16,333 nucleotides of DNA from Pararhodospirillum photometricum DSM 122 (GCF_000284415.1 NC_017059.1:171959-188291); one strand, 5' to 3'; numbered from the stretch's first letter, positions 8,234-16,333 are shown. Notes: generated by a model not told the origin, from the letters alone. Numbers and translations are program-made.

Positions 8234-9490
8234 CTACGGCACGGCCGGCAGATCGACGTGAAACGACGCCCCCTTGCCCACGGTGGACTCCACCCACAGC
8301 CGCCCCCCGTGCAAATCGACAATGCGCCGACACAAGGCCAAGCCCACCCCCGACCCCGTGCTGCGGGTCCCGTCCAGCCGATGAAAGAGATCAAACACGC
8401 TCTCCCGGGCGGCCGGCGGAATCCCAGGTCCGTTGTCACACACACTCACCCGCCAGATCCCCCGATCGGCTAGGGACGTGACTGTGACACCCACCACCGG
8501 CGCGCGCTCGGGATGCCGGTGCTTCAAGGCATTGCTCAACAAGTTCTGAAACAAGCGGGCCAGTTGCCCCTCGTCCCCCTCGACCCGCGCCTCGGTAGCC
8601 GGTAACACCACCGTGGCCTGATTTTCCGCCACCACCAGAGCCAGCGGCGCCAGAGCCCGATGCAACACCGCCTCCAAGGCCAAGCCCTGGCGGGTGGCCG
8701 GCCGGGTGGTCAGGCGGGCATAGTCGAGAAGGTCGTTGATCATGGTGGACATGCGCGCCGCGCCATCCAGGGCAAAGCCGATATAGGCCGCGGTTTCTCC
8801 GTCCAGCTGACTGCCCAGGCGCCGCTCGATCAGTTGCAGGTAGCTGCGCACCATCCGCAAGGGTTCTTGCAGGTCGTGGGAGATGCCATAGGCAAAGCTC
8901 TCCAACTCGGCGTTGGAGCGCACCAAAGCGGCGGTGCGCTCGGCCACCCGCTGTTCCAGGGCCGTGTTGACTTCGCTCAAACGGGCGTGACTTTCCTCCA
9001 GGGCGCGCAGGTCGTCGTAGGCCCGCAGGGCGGCAATGATGATGGTGAACAGTTTTTGGGCGGTGAGTTCGGTCTTGGCCTTGTAGTCGTTGATGTCGTA
9101 GGCGACGATCACATCGCGCTCGGGGGCTTGGCCCGGCTGGCCCGTGCGCAAAATAATGCGCACGCGCCGATTGCCCAGGTCCTCGCGCAGATGGCGCACC
9201 AGCCGCAGGCCGGCGTCCTCGGTCTCCATCACCACGTCGAGCAGGACCACCGCCAAGTCGGGATGCTGGGGCAGCAGGTGGCGCACCTCGGCCTCCGAGG
9301 TGGCAAACAACAAGCGCAGGCCCCGGTCCTTGAACCGCACCTTGCCGAGAACGGCCCGGGTGATGGCGTGGACTTCGGGATCGTCATCGGCCACCAGAAT
9401 TTCCCACGGGGCCGCCTCGGTCATAACGACGGGGGGCGGGGCTTCCTCGCTGAACACGAGAAGGTCATCCGAAGGATCAAGGGGGCGCAT
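8234..9490 (-). CDS. REC-histidine kinase (receiver domain fused upstream of HisKA-HATPase)
   Basis: Signalling kinase of 418 residues with no membrane segment, so cytoplasmic. The receiver domain (about 29-155) has acidic residues DDD (35-37), phospho-acceptor Asp85 (VVLLDVVMETED) and the long conserved stretch RIILRTGQPGQAPERDVI then YDINDYKAKTELT. This is the REC type usually found before DUF3369 domains. A short coiled coil (about 160-195) leads to HisKA with His205 in YGISHDLQEPLR, then the ATPase with N-box FQNLLSNALKH, G1 DNGPGIP, F-box FDLFHRLDGT and G2 GSGVGLAL. All key residues are present, so it should be active. The SHDLQEPLR form is common in phytochrome-like kinases. The start at 9490 has AGGGA nearby; an inner ATG at 9424 is possible. 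It follows amtB on the same strand but is separated by a strong terminator. Its partners are unknown. Confidence 0.93.
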   Translation of the reverse strand: MRPLDPSDDLLVFSEEAPPPVVMTEAAPWEILVADDDPEVHAITRAVLGKVRFKDRGLRLLFATSEAEVRHLLPQHPDLAVVLLDVVMETEDAGLRLVRHLREDLGNRRVRIILRTGQPGQAPERDVIVAYDINDYKAKTELTAQKLFTIIIAALRAYDDLRALEESHARLSEVNTALEQRVAERTAALVRSNAELESFAYGISHDLQEPLRMVRSYLQLIERRLGSQLDGETAAYIGFALDGAARMSTMINDLLDYARLTTRPATRQGLALEAVLHRALAPLALVVAENQATVVLPATEARVEGDEGQLARLFQNLLSNALKHRHPERAPVVGVTVTSLADRGIWRVSVCDNGPGIPPAARESVFDLFHRLDGTRSTGSGVGLALCRRIVDLHGGRLWVESTVGKGASFHVDLPAVP

Positions 9491-9614
9491 CGAAGGTCCC
9501 TAGGCTGAAAAGAGCGCTCGTGAAGTGTGCACCCGGCCGCTGCCTCTGGCAACGCCTGCCCGAGGTCTCCCGAAAGAAAGGGAGACGCCCTGACAGATTT
9601 CGTAGGTTTTTGTC

Positions 9615-9648
9615 AAAAAAAAGCGGCGGGACGACCAGCGTCCCGCCG
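9615..9648 (-). terminator. Rho-independent terminator after amtB
   Basis: Read on the minus strand: a perfect 10-bp stem CGGCGGGACG/CGTCCCGCCG (9624-9648) with a 5-base loop, then one base and eight T (A-run at 9615-9622 on the plus strand). It begins about 20 bases after the amtB stop, so it should end the PII-amtB transcript before the kinase gene. Confidence 0.93.
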
Positions 9649-9669
9649 TTGGAAAGCTTGACAAGATCC

Positions 9670-11067
9670 TTACAAGCTTTTGTGGCCAGGGCCGAATTCG
9701 GGATAGGCCTCCAGGCCCAACTCGGACTTGTCGAGTCCGATGTTTTCCTCCTCTTCGGAGCAGCGCAGACCAACGGTAAACTTCAAGAGCACCCACACGA
9801 CAAACGTGGTCACCAGGACAAAAGCACCAATGCTCGCCACCCCCAAAAGCTGGACCAGAAAACTGGTCTTGGGGTTGGACAAGGGCACCGCCAACGTCCC
9901 CCAGATGCCACACACGAGATGGACGGGAATGGCCCCGACCACGTCGTCGATACGCAGGCGGTCCAGCAAGGGCACGACCAGCACCACCAGCATGCCGCCC
10001 ACGGCGCCAATGCCAATGGCCAGCAACGGCGAGGGCATCAAGGGTTCGGCCGTGATCGCCACCAGCCCCGCCAGCGCCCCGTTCAAGGTCATGGTCAGGT
10101 CCACCTTGCCGTAAAGAACCTGGGTCATGACAATGGCGGCGACCACGCCGGCCGCAGCGGCGAGGTTGGTGTTGACGTAAATGTTGGCGATGCCGGTAAT
10201 CGCATCGGGCGAGCCCATCGACAGGTAGGAGCCGCCGTTAAACCCGAACCAGCCTAGCCACAGCATGAACATGCCCAAGGTCGCCAAGGCCAGATTGGCG
10301 CCGGGCAGGGGATTGACCCGGCCATCGGCGCTGTACTTGCCGCGACGCGCGCCCAGCACCAAGGCGCCCGTCAGCGCCGCCCAGCCGCCCACCGAGTGCA
10401 CCAAGGTGGAGCCGGCAAAATCCGAGAAGCCCGCCTGATACAGCCAGCCGTGCCCCCACTGCCACGCCCCTTGAATGGGGTAGATGAGGCCGGTCAAAAT
10501 CACGCTAAACAGCAAGAAGGGCCACAAGCGCAGGCGCTCGGCCAGGGCCCCCGAGACGATGGAGGCGGCGGTGGCCACAAACACCATCTGGAAGAACCAG
10601 TCGCTCATCACCGCATAGCCCTGGGCCACGTCGGGGCTGGGCGAGGGATCGTGCAAGAAAGACAGCGTGCCAATCCAGCCGCCGTCCACGCCCACGTACA
10701 TCAGGTTATAACCGATCACATAATACATGAGACCGGCCACCGAGTAGGCGATGATGTTTTTCAACATCTGCATGGCGGTGTTCTTGGAGCGCACCAGCCC
10801 GCCTTCCAACATGGCGAAGCCGGCACCCATCCACATCACCAAGGCGCCATGGATCAAAAAGGAAAACGAGTTGAGGATATAGGCGACGTCATTCTTGAAG
10901 GCGTCGAGCGCCACGCTGGCCTCGGCGGCGGCGGTGGCCTCCAACGTCGAGGGCACTCCCGTGTCGGGGGAAGCCAGCCCGGGATCTTGGGCTAGCGCCG
11001 GCAGGGCCACGCCGACCACAAGGACGGCGAGCCCAAGGCCGCGAAGGGGATGCTGGGAAAAACTCAT
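9670..11067 (-). CDS. amtB: Ammonium transporter AmtB
   Basis: Trimeric inner-membrane channel for ammonium uptake. The 465-residue protein begins with a signal-like segment (LGLAVLVVGVALPALA then QDP) as in E. coli AmtB, followed by about eleven hydrophobic segments. Diagnostic stretches are GAGFAMLEGGLVRSKN, the first pore histidine in STLVHSVGGWAALTG, the second in IPVHLVCGIWGTLAV, and the cytoplasmic tail FTVGLRCSEEEENIGLDKSE that contacts PII. The ATG at 11067 follows the PII stop by only 16 bases and has a poor ribosome site (GAG then CCCC), so translation is probably coupled to the PII gene. An ATG at 11094 overlapping the PII end is less likely. Together with the PII gene it forms the classic nitrogen-status module, in which PII blocks AmtB when nitrogen is plentiful. 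Confidence 0.95.
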   Translation of the reverse strand: MSFSQHPLRGLGLAVLVVGVALPALAQDPGLASPDTGVPSTLEATAAAEASVALDAFKNDVAYILNSFSFLIHGALVMWMGAGFAMLEGGLVRSKNTAMQMLKNIIAYSVAGLMYYVIGYNLMYVGVDGGWIGTLSFLHDPSPSPDVAQGYAVMSDWFFQMVFVATAASIVSGALAERLRLWPFLLFSVILTGLIYPIQGAWQWGHGWLYQAGFSDFAGSTLVHSVGGWAALTGALVLGARRGKYSADGRVNPLPGANLALATLGMFMLWLGWFGFNGGSYLSMGSPDAITGIANIYVNTNLAAAAGVVAAIVMTQVLYGKVDLTMTLNGALAGLVAITAEPLMPSPLLAIGIGAVGGMLVVLVVPLLDRLRIDDVVGAIPVHLVCGIWGTLAVPLSNPKTSFLVQLLGVASIGAFVLVTTFVVWVLLKFTVGLRCSEEEENIGLDKSELGLEAYPEFGPGHKSL

Positions 11068-11083
11068 GAGAAGGGGCTCGTTG

Positions 11084-12543
<1,460 letters not shown>

Positions 12544-12711
12544 GGCGGGCCGGTCCTTCTGGTTAGGAAGGTCCGCTGTTTACCCGCTTGATCCTAGTTC
12601 GTCCAGGGTGGATACCAAGGTCCCCACCAGGAGACGCCCGGCCGGTCCGCCGCGATCGACGTCGGGGAATGCTCTTCCCCCTTTTTTCAACCAGCGCGAG
12701 GAAATCAGGCC
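12544..12711 (+). promoter_or_regulatory. purU/folD divergent region and folD leader
   Basis: The 168-bp gap between divergent starts. A weak sigma70-like pair on the plus strand is TTGATC (12588-12593) and GATACC (12611-12616) with a 17-bp spacer; this is a low-confidence reading. The folD ribosome site is GAGGAA (12698-12703), 8 bases before the ATG. Between these lies a terminator-like hairpin, listed separately. Confidence 0.4.
12664..12687 (+). terminator. Terminator-like hairpin in the folD leader (possible attenuator)
   Basis: Stem GGGGAA/TTCCCC (12664-12669 with 12675-12680), loop TGCTC, then C and six T (12682-12687). It ends only 24 bases before the folD ATG, where an ordinary terminator would make no sense. 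TCCCC at 12621-12625 could pair with GGGGA (12664-12668) and prevent the hairpin. A 6-bp stem is modest, so premature termination is a possibility, not a demonstrated fact. Confidence 0.5.
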
Positions 12712-13572
12712 ATGACGGCTCACCTCATTGATGGCAAGGCCTTCGCGGCCGGCGTGCGCGCCCGGGTCGCCGAGCGAGCCCAGGCCCTCGGCGTAACGCC
12801 GGGGCTGGCGGTGGTCCTGGTCGGCGAGGACCCGGCCAGCCAAGTTTATGTGGGATCCAAGGAGCGCGAGGCCCGAGCCGCCGGCTTTCACTCGGTGGTC
12901 CATCGCCTGCCGGCCACCACCTCGCAAGCCGAGTTGCTGGCCCTGATCCAGGCCCTCAACGGCGATCCGGCCATCCACGGCATTTTGGTGCAACTGCCGC
13001 TGCCGGCTGGCCTCGACGAAGACGCGGTGATCCTGGCCATCGACCCGGCCAAGGACGTGGACGGCTTCCATCCGGTCAACGTCGGCCGCCTCGCCTTGGG
13101 CCAGCCCGCCCCGGTACCCTGCACCCCGCGCGGCTGCCTCATGCTCTTGAAGGATCACCTGGGCGACCTGTCGGGACGCGAGGCCCTGGTCATCGGCCGC
13201 TCGGCCATTGTCGGTAAGCCCATGGCCATGCTGCTACTGGGCGCCAACGCCACCGTGACCATTGCCCATTCGCGCACCAAGGATCTGCCGGCCGTGTGCC
13301 GACGCGCCGACATCGTGGTGGCGGCGGTCGGCCGCCCCCATTTTGTCAAGGCCGACTGGCTCAAGCCGGGCGCCGTGGTCATTGATGTGGGCATCAACCG
13401 ACTCGACCCCGCCCCCGGCGAAGCCAAGGGCCGGCTGGTCGGCGATGTCGATTTCGAGGCGGCGCGCCGTGTCGCCAGCGCCATCACCCCGGTGCCGGGC
13501 GGCGTTGGCCCCATGACCATCGCCTGCCTGCTCGACAACACCTTGGAAGCCTGCCTCGCCGCCCGGGCCTAG
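12712..13572 (+). CDS. folD: Bifunctional methylene-THF dehydrogenase / methenyl-THF cyclohydrolase
   Basis: Interconverts 5,10-methylene-THF, 5,10-methenyl-THF and 10-formyl-THF with NADP in the cytoplasm. The 286-residue length is typical. Active-site residues are in place: Tyr46 and Lys50 in [12 protein letters not shown], Gln94 in GILVQLPLP, and Asp117 in [10 protein letters not shown]. The nucleotide-binding [14 protein letters not shown] (162-175) and the C-terminal [15 protein letters not shown] are signature FolD blocks. It produces the substrate consumed by the product of divergent purU. A palindrome copy follows 19 bases after the stop. Confidence 0.97.
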   Translation: MTAHLIDGKAFAAGVRARVAERAQALGVTPGLAVVLVGEDPASQVYVGSKEREARAAGFHSVVHRLPATTSQAELLALIQALNGDPAIHGILVQLPLPAGLDEDAVILAIDPAKDVDGFHPVNVGRLALGQPAPVPCTPRGCLMLLKDHLGDLSGREALVIGRSAIVGKPMAMLLLGANATVTIAHSRTKDLPAVCRRADIVVAAVGRPHFVKADWLKPGAVVIDVGINRLDPAPGEAKGRLVGDVDFEAARRVASAITPVPGGVGPMTIACLLDNTLEACLAARA

Positions 13573-13590
13573 CCCCAGGGCCCAAGGGGT

Positions 13591-13612
13591 CTGGGGAGGT
13601 CAGCCTCCCCAG
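13591..13612. repeat. Dispersed palindrome, copy 5, after folD
   Basis: Perfect 9-bp stem CTGGGGAGG/CCTCCCCAG with loop TCAG, preceded by GGGGT in the same sense as folD. The T-run seen in copies 3 and 4 is reduced to TCTTC. CCCCAG at 13573-13578, just after the folD stop, could pair with CTGGGG of the left arm, giving an alternative hairpin. It lies between convergent folD and the Crp/Fnr gene. Confidence 0.85.
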
Positions 13613-13624
13613 TCTTCGCCCGCC

Positions 13625-14335
13625 TCACCGGGCCCGATCGCGGGCATCCTCACCAAGACGGTCGGGACACACGATACGGATCTGGTGATAATCAATCTCG
13701 ATACTGCCGGCGCGGCGCATCGCCTGCAAAATCCGGCTGGCGGTACGCCGCGACACGCCGCTCATGGTGGCCAAATCCTCCTGCGATAGATGGACCACCT
13801 CGGGCTCGGGCTGCCCCGTGCTTTGGGCATGCGTGTAGAAATAGAGGAGCATGCGCGCCAGCATGGCCTTGGAGGTCAAGGTGGCGCCATCCAAAACCCG
13901 GCGCAGGCTGATGCGCAAATAGAACAACGCCATGCGCGCCAGGAACAAGGCAATCTCCGGGTCCTGGTGCATAAGGCGCTGTAACGGCTGAACGGGAATA
14001 AAAAACACCTCGCTGTCCAGCACGGCGGTCGTGGCAATCAAGGTCACACTGTTGTCCACCACCGTGGCCCCGCCCACCCAGGTCCCGGAGAGGCCCATGG
14101 ACGCCAGCACCTCGGTGCCGTTGGCATCGAGCATGGTCATGCGGAACTGGCCCGACACAATGCAATAAAGCCCGTCGCTCGGCTCGCCGAAATGCAGCAG
14201 CACCTTGCCCGCCCGGATCGTCTGAAACCGCCCCAGGGCGAGCACAGCCTTGCGCGAGGGCTCAGGAAGTGTGGCCAGCAGGGGATCGCACTCCAGAACC
14301 CTGCTCCCTTCCTCCCACCCCTTCCCCGCCGTCAT
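13625..14335 (-). CDS. Crp/Fnr-family transcriptional regulator
   Basis: Cytoplasmic DNA-binding protein of 236 residues. The N-terminal cyclic-nucleotide-binding fold (about 20-130) shows the usual glycine pattern (RAGKVLLHFGEPSDGLYCIV, SGQFRMTM). A dimer helix follows, then a winged helix-turn-helix with LSQEDLATMSGVSRRTASRIL (183-203). The N-terminal cysteine cluster of FNR is absent (Cys16, Cys58 and Cys223 only), so it should not carry a 4Fe-4S cluster. The Arg-Ser pair that contacts cAMP in E. coli CRP is also not evident (NSVTLIATTAV there). The ligand is therefore unknown. AAAGGAGG 6 bases before the ATG fixes the start. It is convergent with folD and divergent from the secreted-protein gene, which it could control; this is inference from position only. 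Confidence 0.92.
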   Translation of the reverse strand: MTAGKGWEEGSRVLECDPLLATLPEPSRKAVLALGRFQTIRAGKVLLHFGEPSDGLYCIVSGQFRMTMLDANGTEVLASMGLSGTWVGGATVVDNSVTLIATTAVLDSEVFFIPVQPLQRLMHQDPEIALFLARMALFYLRISLRRVLDGATLTSKAMLARMLLYFYTHAQSTGQPEPEVVHLSQEDLATMSGVSRRTASRILQAMRRAGSIEIDYHQIRIVCPDRLGEDARDRAR

Positions 14336-14342
14336 CCGAACC

Positions 14343-14372
14343 TCCTTTCGGTAGGGTTCCTTTTTGTAGGGT
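14343..14372 (-). repeat. Tandem 15-bp duplication of the Shine-Dalgarno region
   Basis: Two adjacent 15-bp units upstream of the Crp/Fnr gene differ at only two positions. On the minus strand they read ACCCTACAAAAAGGA and ACCCTACCGAAAGGA. Each carries an AAGGA ribosome-site core; the second is the one at normal distance from the ATG at 14335. Confidence 0.85.
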
Positions 14373-14748
14373 GCCTCAGCGTGTTGCTGCGTATTGCGCC
14401 ATCGATCGACATCCCTTGCAAGAATTTAGCGGGACGCCGGCCTCGCCCCCCGGTCCGCCCCCCTCCTCCCGCCGCAGGAAGCGGCCAAGGGGAACACGTG
14501 TTTCGTTGTAATTCTACTCGTATTGAGAATATTTCCTGGCGAGCCCGGGGTTTCCCACGTCAACTTCCTTACCTTAGCGATTTATATTTGAGATGAAACC
14601 TCCATTGAGCGCATTATCCATGATTGTTTTTTGCGAATTCATACAATCTCAATGGACACTACTCTCTTAAAAAGAGAATAAAACCAATGAAGATACTCGA
14701 GAATCGAGCTATACCCGTTGTGTTGGATTCAACACAAGGAGATCCCCC
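14373..14748. other. Long intergenic region turning AT-rich toward the secreted-protein gene
   Basis: The 413-bp gap between the divergent Crp/Fnr and secreted-protein genes holds no gene I can support. Up to about 14490 it is GC-rich like the rest. From about 14500 it becomes visibly AT-rich, unlike any other part of the window. It contains inverted repeat TCCATTGAG (14601-14609) with CTCAATGGA (14648-14656), inner arms GATTGT (14622-14627) and ACAATC (14643-14648), and then the leader hairpins listed separately. No sigma70 pair is clear enough to call. Confidence 0.75.
14663..14748 (+). promoter_or_regulatory. Structured leader with three hairpins before the secreted-protein gene
   Basis: Three successive short perfect stems: TCTCTT/AAGAGA (14663-14677, 3-base loop), CTCGA/TCGAG (14696-14708, 3-base loop) and TTGTGTTG/CAACACAA (14718-14737, loop GATT). 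The last stem ends on the first two bases of the AAGGAG ribosome site (14736-14741), 7 bases before the ATG at 14749. Such a layout could protect the mRNA 5' end or tune ribosome access. None of the stems has a T-run. Confidence 0.7.
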
Positions 14749-15282
14749 ATGAAAGCGCTGGTTCTTGCCGTGGGTTGCTCTGCTCTCGCCCTTTTGACCG
14801 GTCTCGGTGTTGCCCAGGCGGCGAGCGGGCAGGTTAAACTCACATCGCTGCCGGCCCAAAATTTCGCCTTCTGCCTCAACAGTTCGGGAACGCTGGTCCT
14901 CAGTGATCAGGCCTCGACGGAAGTGGGGGTGATCGTGACCAATGTGGGCAACAGCCTCACGAATACATCGGGCTCCATCGTCGTCGCCGCCAACAACTAC
15001 TATGGTAAAGGCGCCGGTGGCTCCTGGAAGTCTGGCATGGGCCAATTTACCTTGCCGGGCGGTAACTGTTACAACGTGGCCTCCATGAACAAGACAACCG
15101 GTCCCAATGGGTCCACCGTGTGGAAGTGCGCCTCGACCAGCGGCAGCCCGTCGGCGGCGGGGGCGACCATGTCCGGCCTCGTCAGCACCGAAACCCAACT
15201 GACCCCGATCTTCACCGGGATGATGATGGCGGGTGTGGCTTCGACCCTGAACGGCGCTCCCAACATCAATTGTAATCCTTGA
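14749..15282 (+). CDS. Secreted small protein of unknown function with four mature cysteines
   Basis: I do not recognise this 177-residue protein. It begins with a clear Sec signal peptide (MKALVLAVGC, hydrophobic core, AQA at residues 22-24), so the mature form of about 153 residues is periplasmic or external. Cys10 is inside the signal and not in a lipobox. The mature part has four cysteines (42, 107, 127, 175), enough for two disulfides, the last three residues from the end. Composition is rich in Ser, Thr, Gly and Asn, with few charged residues, suggesting a beta-rich extracellular or surface protein. A methionine-rich spot (TGMMMAG, 156-162) lies near the C-terminus. AAGGAG precedes the ATG by 7 bases. 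It sits alone, downstream of an AT-rich, hairpin-bearing leader, and was probably built for strong or regulated expression. Codon use inside is GC-rich like the neighbours. Confidence 0.85.
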   Translation: MKALVLAVGCSALALLTGLGVAQAASGQVKLTSLPAQNFAFCLNSSGTLVLSDQASTEVGVIVTNVGNSLTNTSGSIVVAANNYYGKGAGGSWKSGMGQFTLPGGNCYNVASMNKTTGPNGSTVWKCASTSGSPSAAGATMSGLVSTETQLTPIFTGMMMAGVASTLNGAPNINCNP

Positions 15283-15336
15283 TTGTGTGCCTCCGGGGCC
15301 GCCGGCCAGCATGCCACGCTGGCGCTCCCGGGGGCG

Positions 15337-15738
15337 TCACCCGGCCGGGTTCGGCCCCTTGGCCTCGGGGCCGTCCTCCTGCGCCACGGCCATAAAGGCC
15401 CGCACGGTCGGCAAGCGACGGCGCTCGCGCAGACAAACCGCATACAAGGTCATGCGCAGGTCGGCATCGCCAAAGGGCAGCATCACCAAGCGCTCGTCCC
15501 CGCCCAGTTCGTTCTCGGCAATCACCCCCAGGCCAAACCCAGCCGCGACGGCCTCGCGGGTGGCCTCGCGGGTGTTGATCTCCATCACCACCTGCACCGT
15601 AATCCCCCGTTCGGCCAGCGCCCGCTCGAACACGCGCCGGGTTACTGAGCCTCCGGTTCGCCACACCATGGGCTGATCTTGGATCTCGGCCAGCGCCACC
15701 GCACGCCGCCGTGCCCAGGGATGATCACCGTGCTGACC
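15337..15738 (-). pseudogene. C-terminal remnant of a LysR-type regulator
   Basis: About 128 residues match the last part of a LysR effector-binding domain: HPWARRRAVALAEIQDQPMV, then RTGGSVTRRVFERAL, EINTREATREAVAAGFGLGV, IAENELGGDERLVMLPFGD and CLRERRRLPTVRAFMAVAQE. The normal protein has about 300 residues with an N-terminal DNA-binding helix-turn-helix. Upstream of about 15738 this frame turns into Arg/Pro/Gly-rich noise and the other minus frame carries an unrelated protein, so the N-terminal two thirds are missing. The remnant ends in a normal stop (TGA at 15337-15339). It cannot bind DNA as it stands. The left boundary is approximate. Confidence 0.75.
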
Positions 15739-16333
15739 AGCGGATGCGGCGACGCCGTCAGCGGCAAGGCGAGCACCGGTCGATCGTCGCCCAAGCCCTC
15801 GGGCAGGAGGCGGAACACCACGAGCGGCGCGCTCCCCTCCATCAGGGGGGCCAGGGCCAGCGGCAAGATTTCTAAGGGGCGTCCACGGTAGTGGTCCTCG
15901 CGGGTCAGCAGCAGCAAGGCGCCATCGGGCAGGCGCAGGTAGAAATCCAGACGCTCGGCCGGCAACACGCGGCGCATGATCTCCAACAGCGCCTGTGCAA
16001 TGTCGGGAAAATCCCGAGTTTGCATCATGGCCGCCGACATGTCGTGCAGAGCCCTGTTGATCGTCATCAACTGTTGAACATCGCTGTTGTCGCGGGCCAG
16101 CAGGAACAGGCCGCACTCCAAAGACATCATGCGCTCGATCAGGGGGCCGATCAGGGGTTCGGGTAGAATGGAACCGTGCTGGGGGGCGATGGCCTGCAAC
16201 GGCAGTTCCCGCACGGCATTCAGGGCGTTTTGCAGCACGTCCCGGCTGGGGATGTAGTGTTCATGGAAAGGCCGCAGGGCCTCGAAATAGCTTTCGTCCC
16301 GCGCGACAAGGGAAAAACCCTCGGTGAAACCGC
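15642..16333 (-). CDS. ODP (oxygen-binding diiron, MBL-fold) protein C-terminal part plus GAF-like segment, truncated
   Basis: Open from the right window edge with no start inside. The first residues, YFEALRPFHEHYIPSRDVL and then LPLQAIAPQHGSILPEPLI, are the end of the flavodiiron-type MBL domain found in oxygen-sensing ODP proteins; the His in PQHGS is a metal-ligand position. RMMSLECGLFLLARDNSDV leads to a helical linker and a GAF-like stretch (VLPAERLDFYLRLPDGALLLL to about VLALPLTASPHPLVSTVI). Relatives commonly continue into a signalling output such as GGDEF. Here the frame runs into LysR-derived sequence out of frame and stops at 15642 (final residues WCGEPEAQ), so the output domain is lost. 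A GTG at 16238 is in frame but is not the real start. Whether a shortened sensor is still made is unknown. Confidence 0.72.
   Translation of the reverse strand, partial: GFTEGFSLVARDESYFEALRPFHEHYIPSRDVLQNALNAVRELPLQAIAPQHGSILPEPLIGPLIERMMSLECGLFLLARDNSDVQQLMTINRALHDMSAAMMQTRDFPDIAQALLEIMRRVLPAERLDFYLRLPDGALLLLTREDHYRGRPLEILPLALAPLMEGSAPLVVFRLLPEGLGDDRPVLALPLTASPHPLVSTVIIPGHGGVRWRWPRSKISPWCGEPEAQ

Noticed and set aside
14659..15312. A 217-codon minus-strand frame opposite the secreted-protein gene
   Set aside because: The plus frame has a signal peptide, a good ribosome site and sensible composition. The minus frame is Gly/His/Arg-rich and lacks these.
15740..16116. Upstream extension of the LysR frame as coding
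   Set aside because: This stretch is Arg/Pro/Gly-rich noise, while the other minus frame carries clear ODP/GAF residues over the same bases.

Overview
The window looks like chromosome from a high-GC alphaproteobacterium, most likely Rhodospirillaceae and close to Rhodospirillum/Pararhodospirillum. This rests on protein content and style (glycogen genes, PII-AmtB, PurU/FolD, a REC-histidine kinase of alphaproteobacterial type), not on a database search. It holds mostly core metabolic and regulatory genes. There are no tRNA, rRNA, CRISPR, IS or phage genes that I could recognise.

Layout. (1) 1-3458 is a glycogen locus: glgA and then glgP (partial, leaving the left edge) on the minus strand, divergent from glgC on the plus strand. 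Together they make ADP-glucose, polymerise it and phosphorolyse the glucan. (2) 3708-5294 is a polar amino-acid ABC pair, ATPase and periplasmic binding protein, with no permease beside it. (3) 5451-7498 is one long membrane protein with a vWA-like and an amidotransferase-like domain, split by a frameshift at a run of seven G. (4) 7598-8119 is a peroxiredoxin, convergent with a REC-histidine kinase (8234-9490, minus). (5) 9670-11422 is a minus-strand PII gene followed by amtB, the ammonium-uptake module, ended by a strong terminator. (6) purU (minus) and folD (plus) diverge at 12544-12711; both act on one-carbon tetrahydrofolates. (7) A Crp/Fnr-family regulator (minus) diverges, across 413 bp that turn AT-rich, from a small secreted protein with four mature cysteines and a strongly structured leader. 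(8) The right edge carries the C-terminal part of an oxygen-binding diiron (ODP, MBL-fold) protein with a GAF-like segment, joined out of frame to the last third of a LysR-type regulator: a broken or chimeric locus.

Five copies of a palindrome (9-bp stem CTGGGGAGG/CCTCCCCAG with a flanking AGACCCC) lie just after genes at about 5.4, 8.1, 8.2, 11.6 and 13.6 kb. Two of them carry T-runs and look like working terminators.

The points most worth a second look are the unrecognised secreted protein with its hairpin leader, the G7 slippery site, the ODP/LysR junction, the dispersed terminator-like repeat, and a terminator-like hairpin inside the folD leader. I did not find a clear multi-gene novel system.
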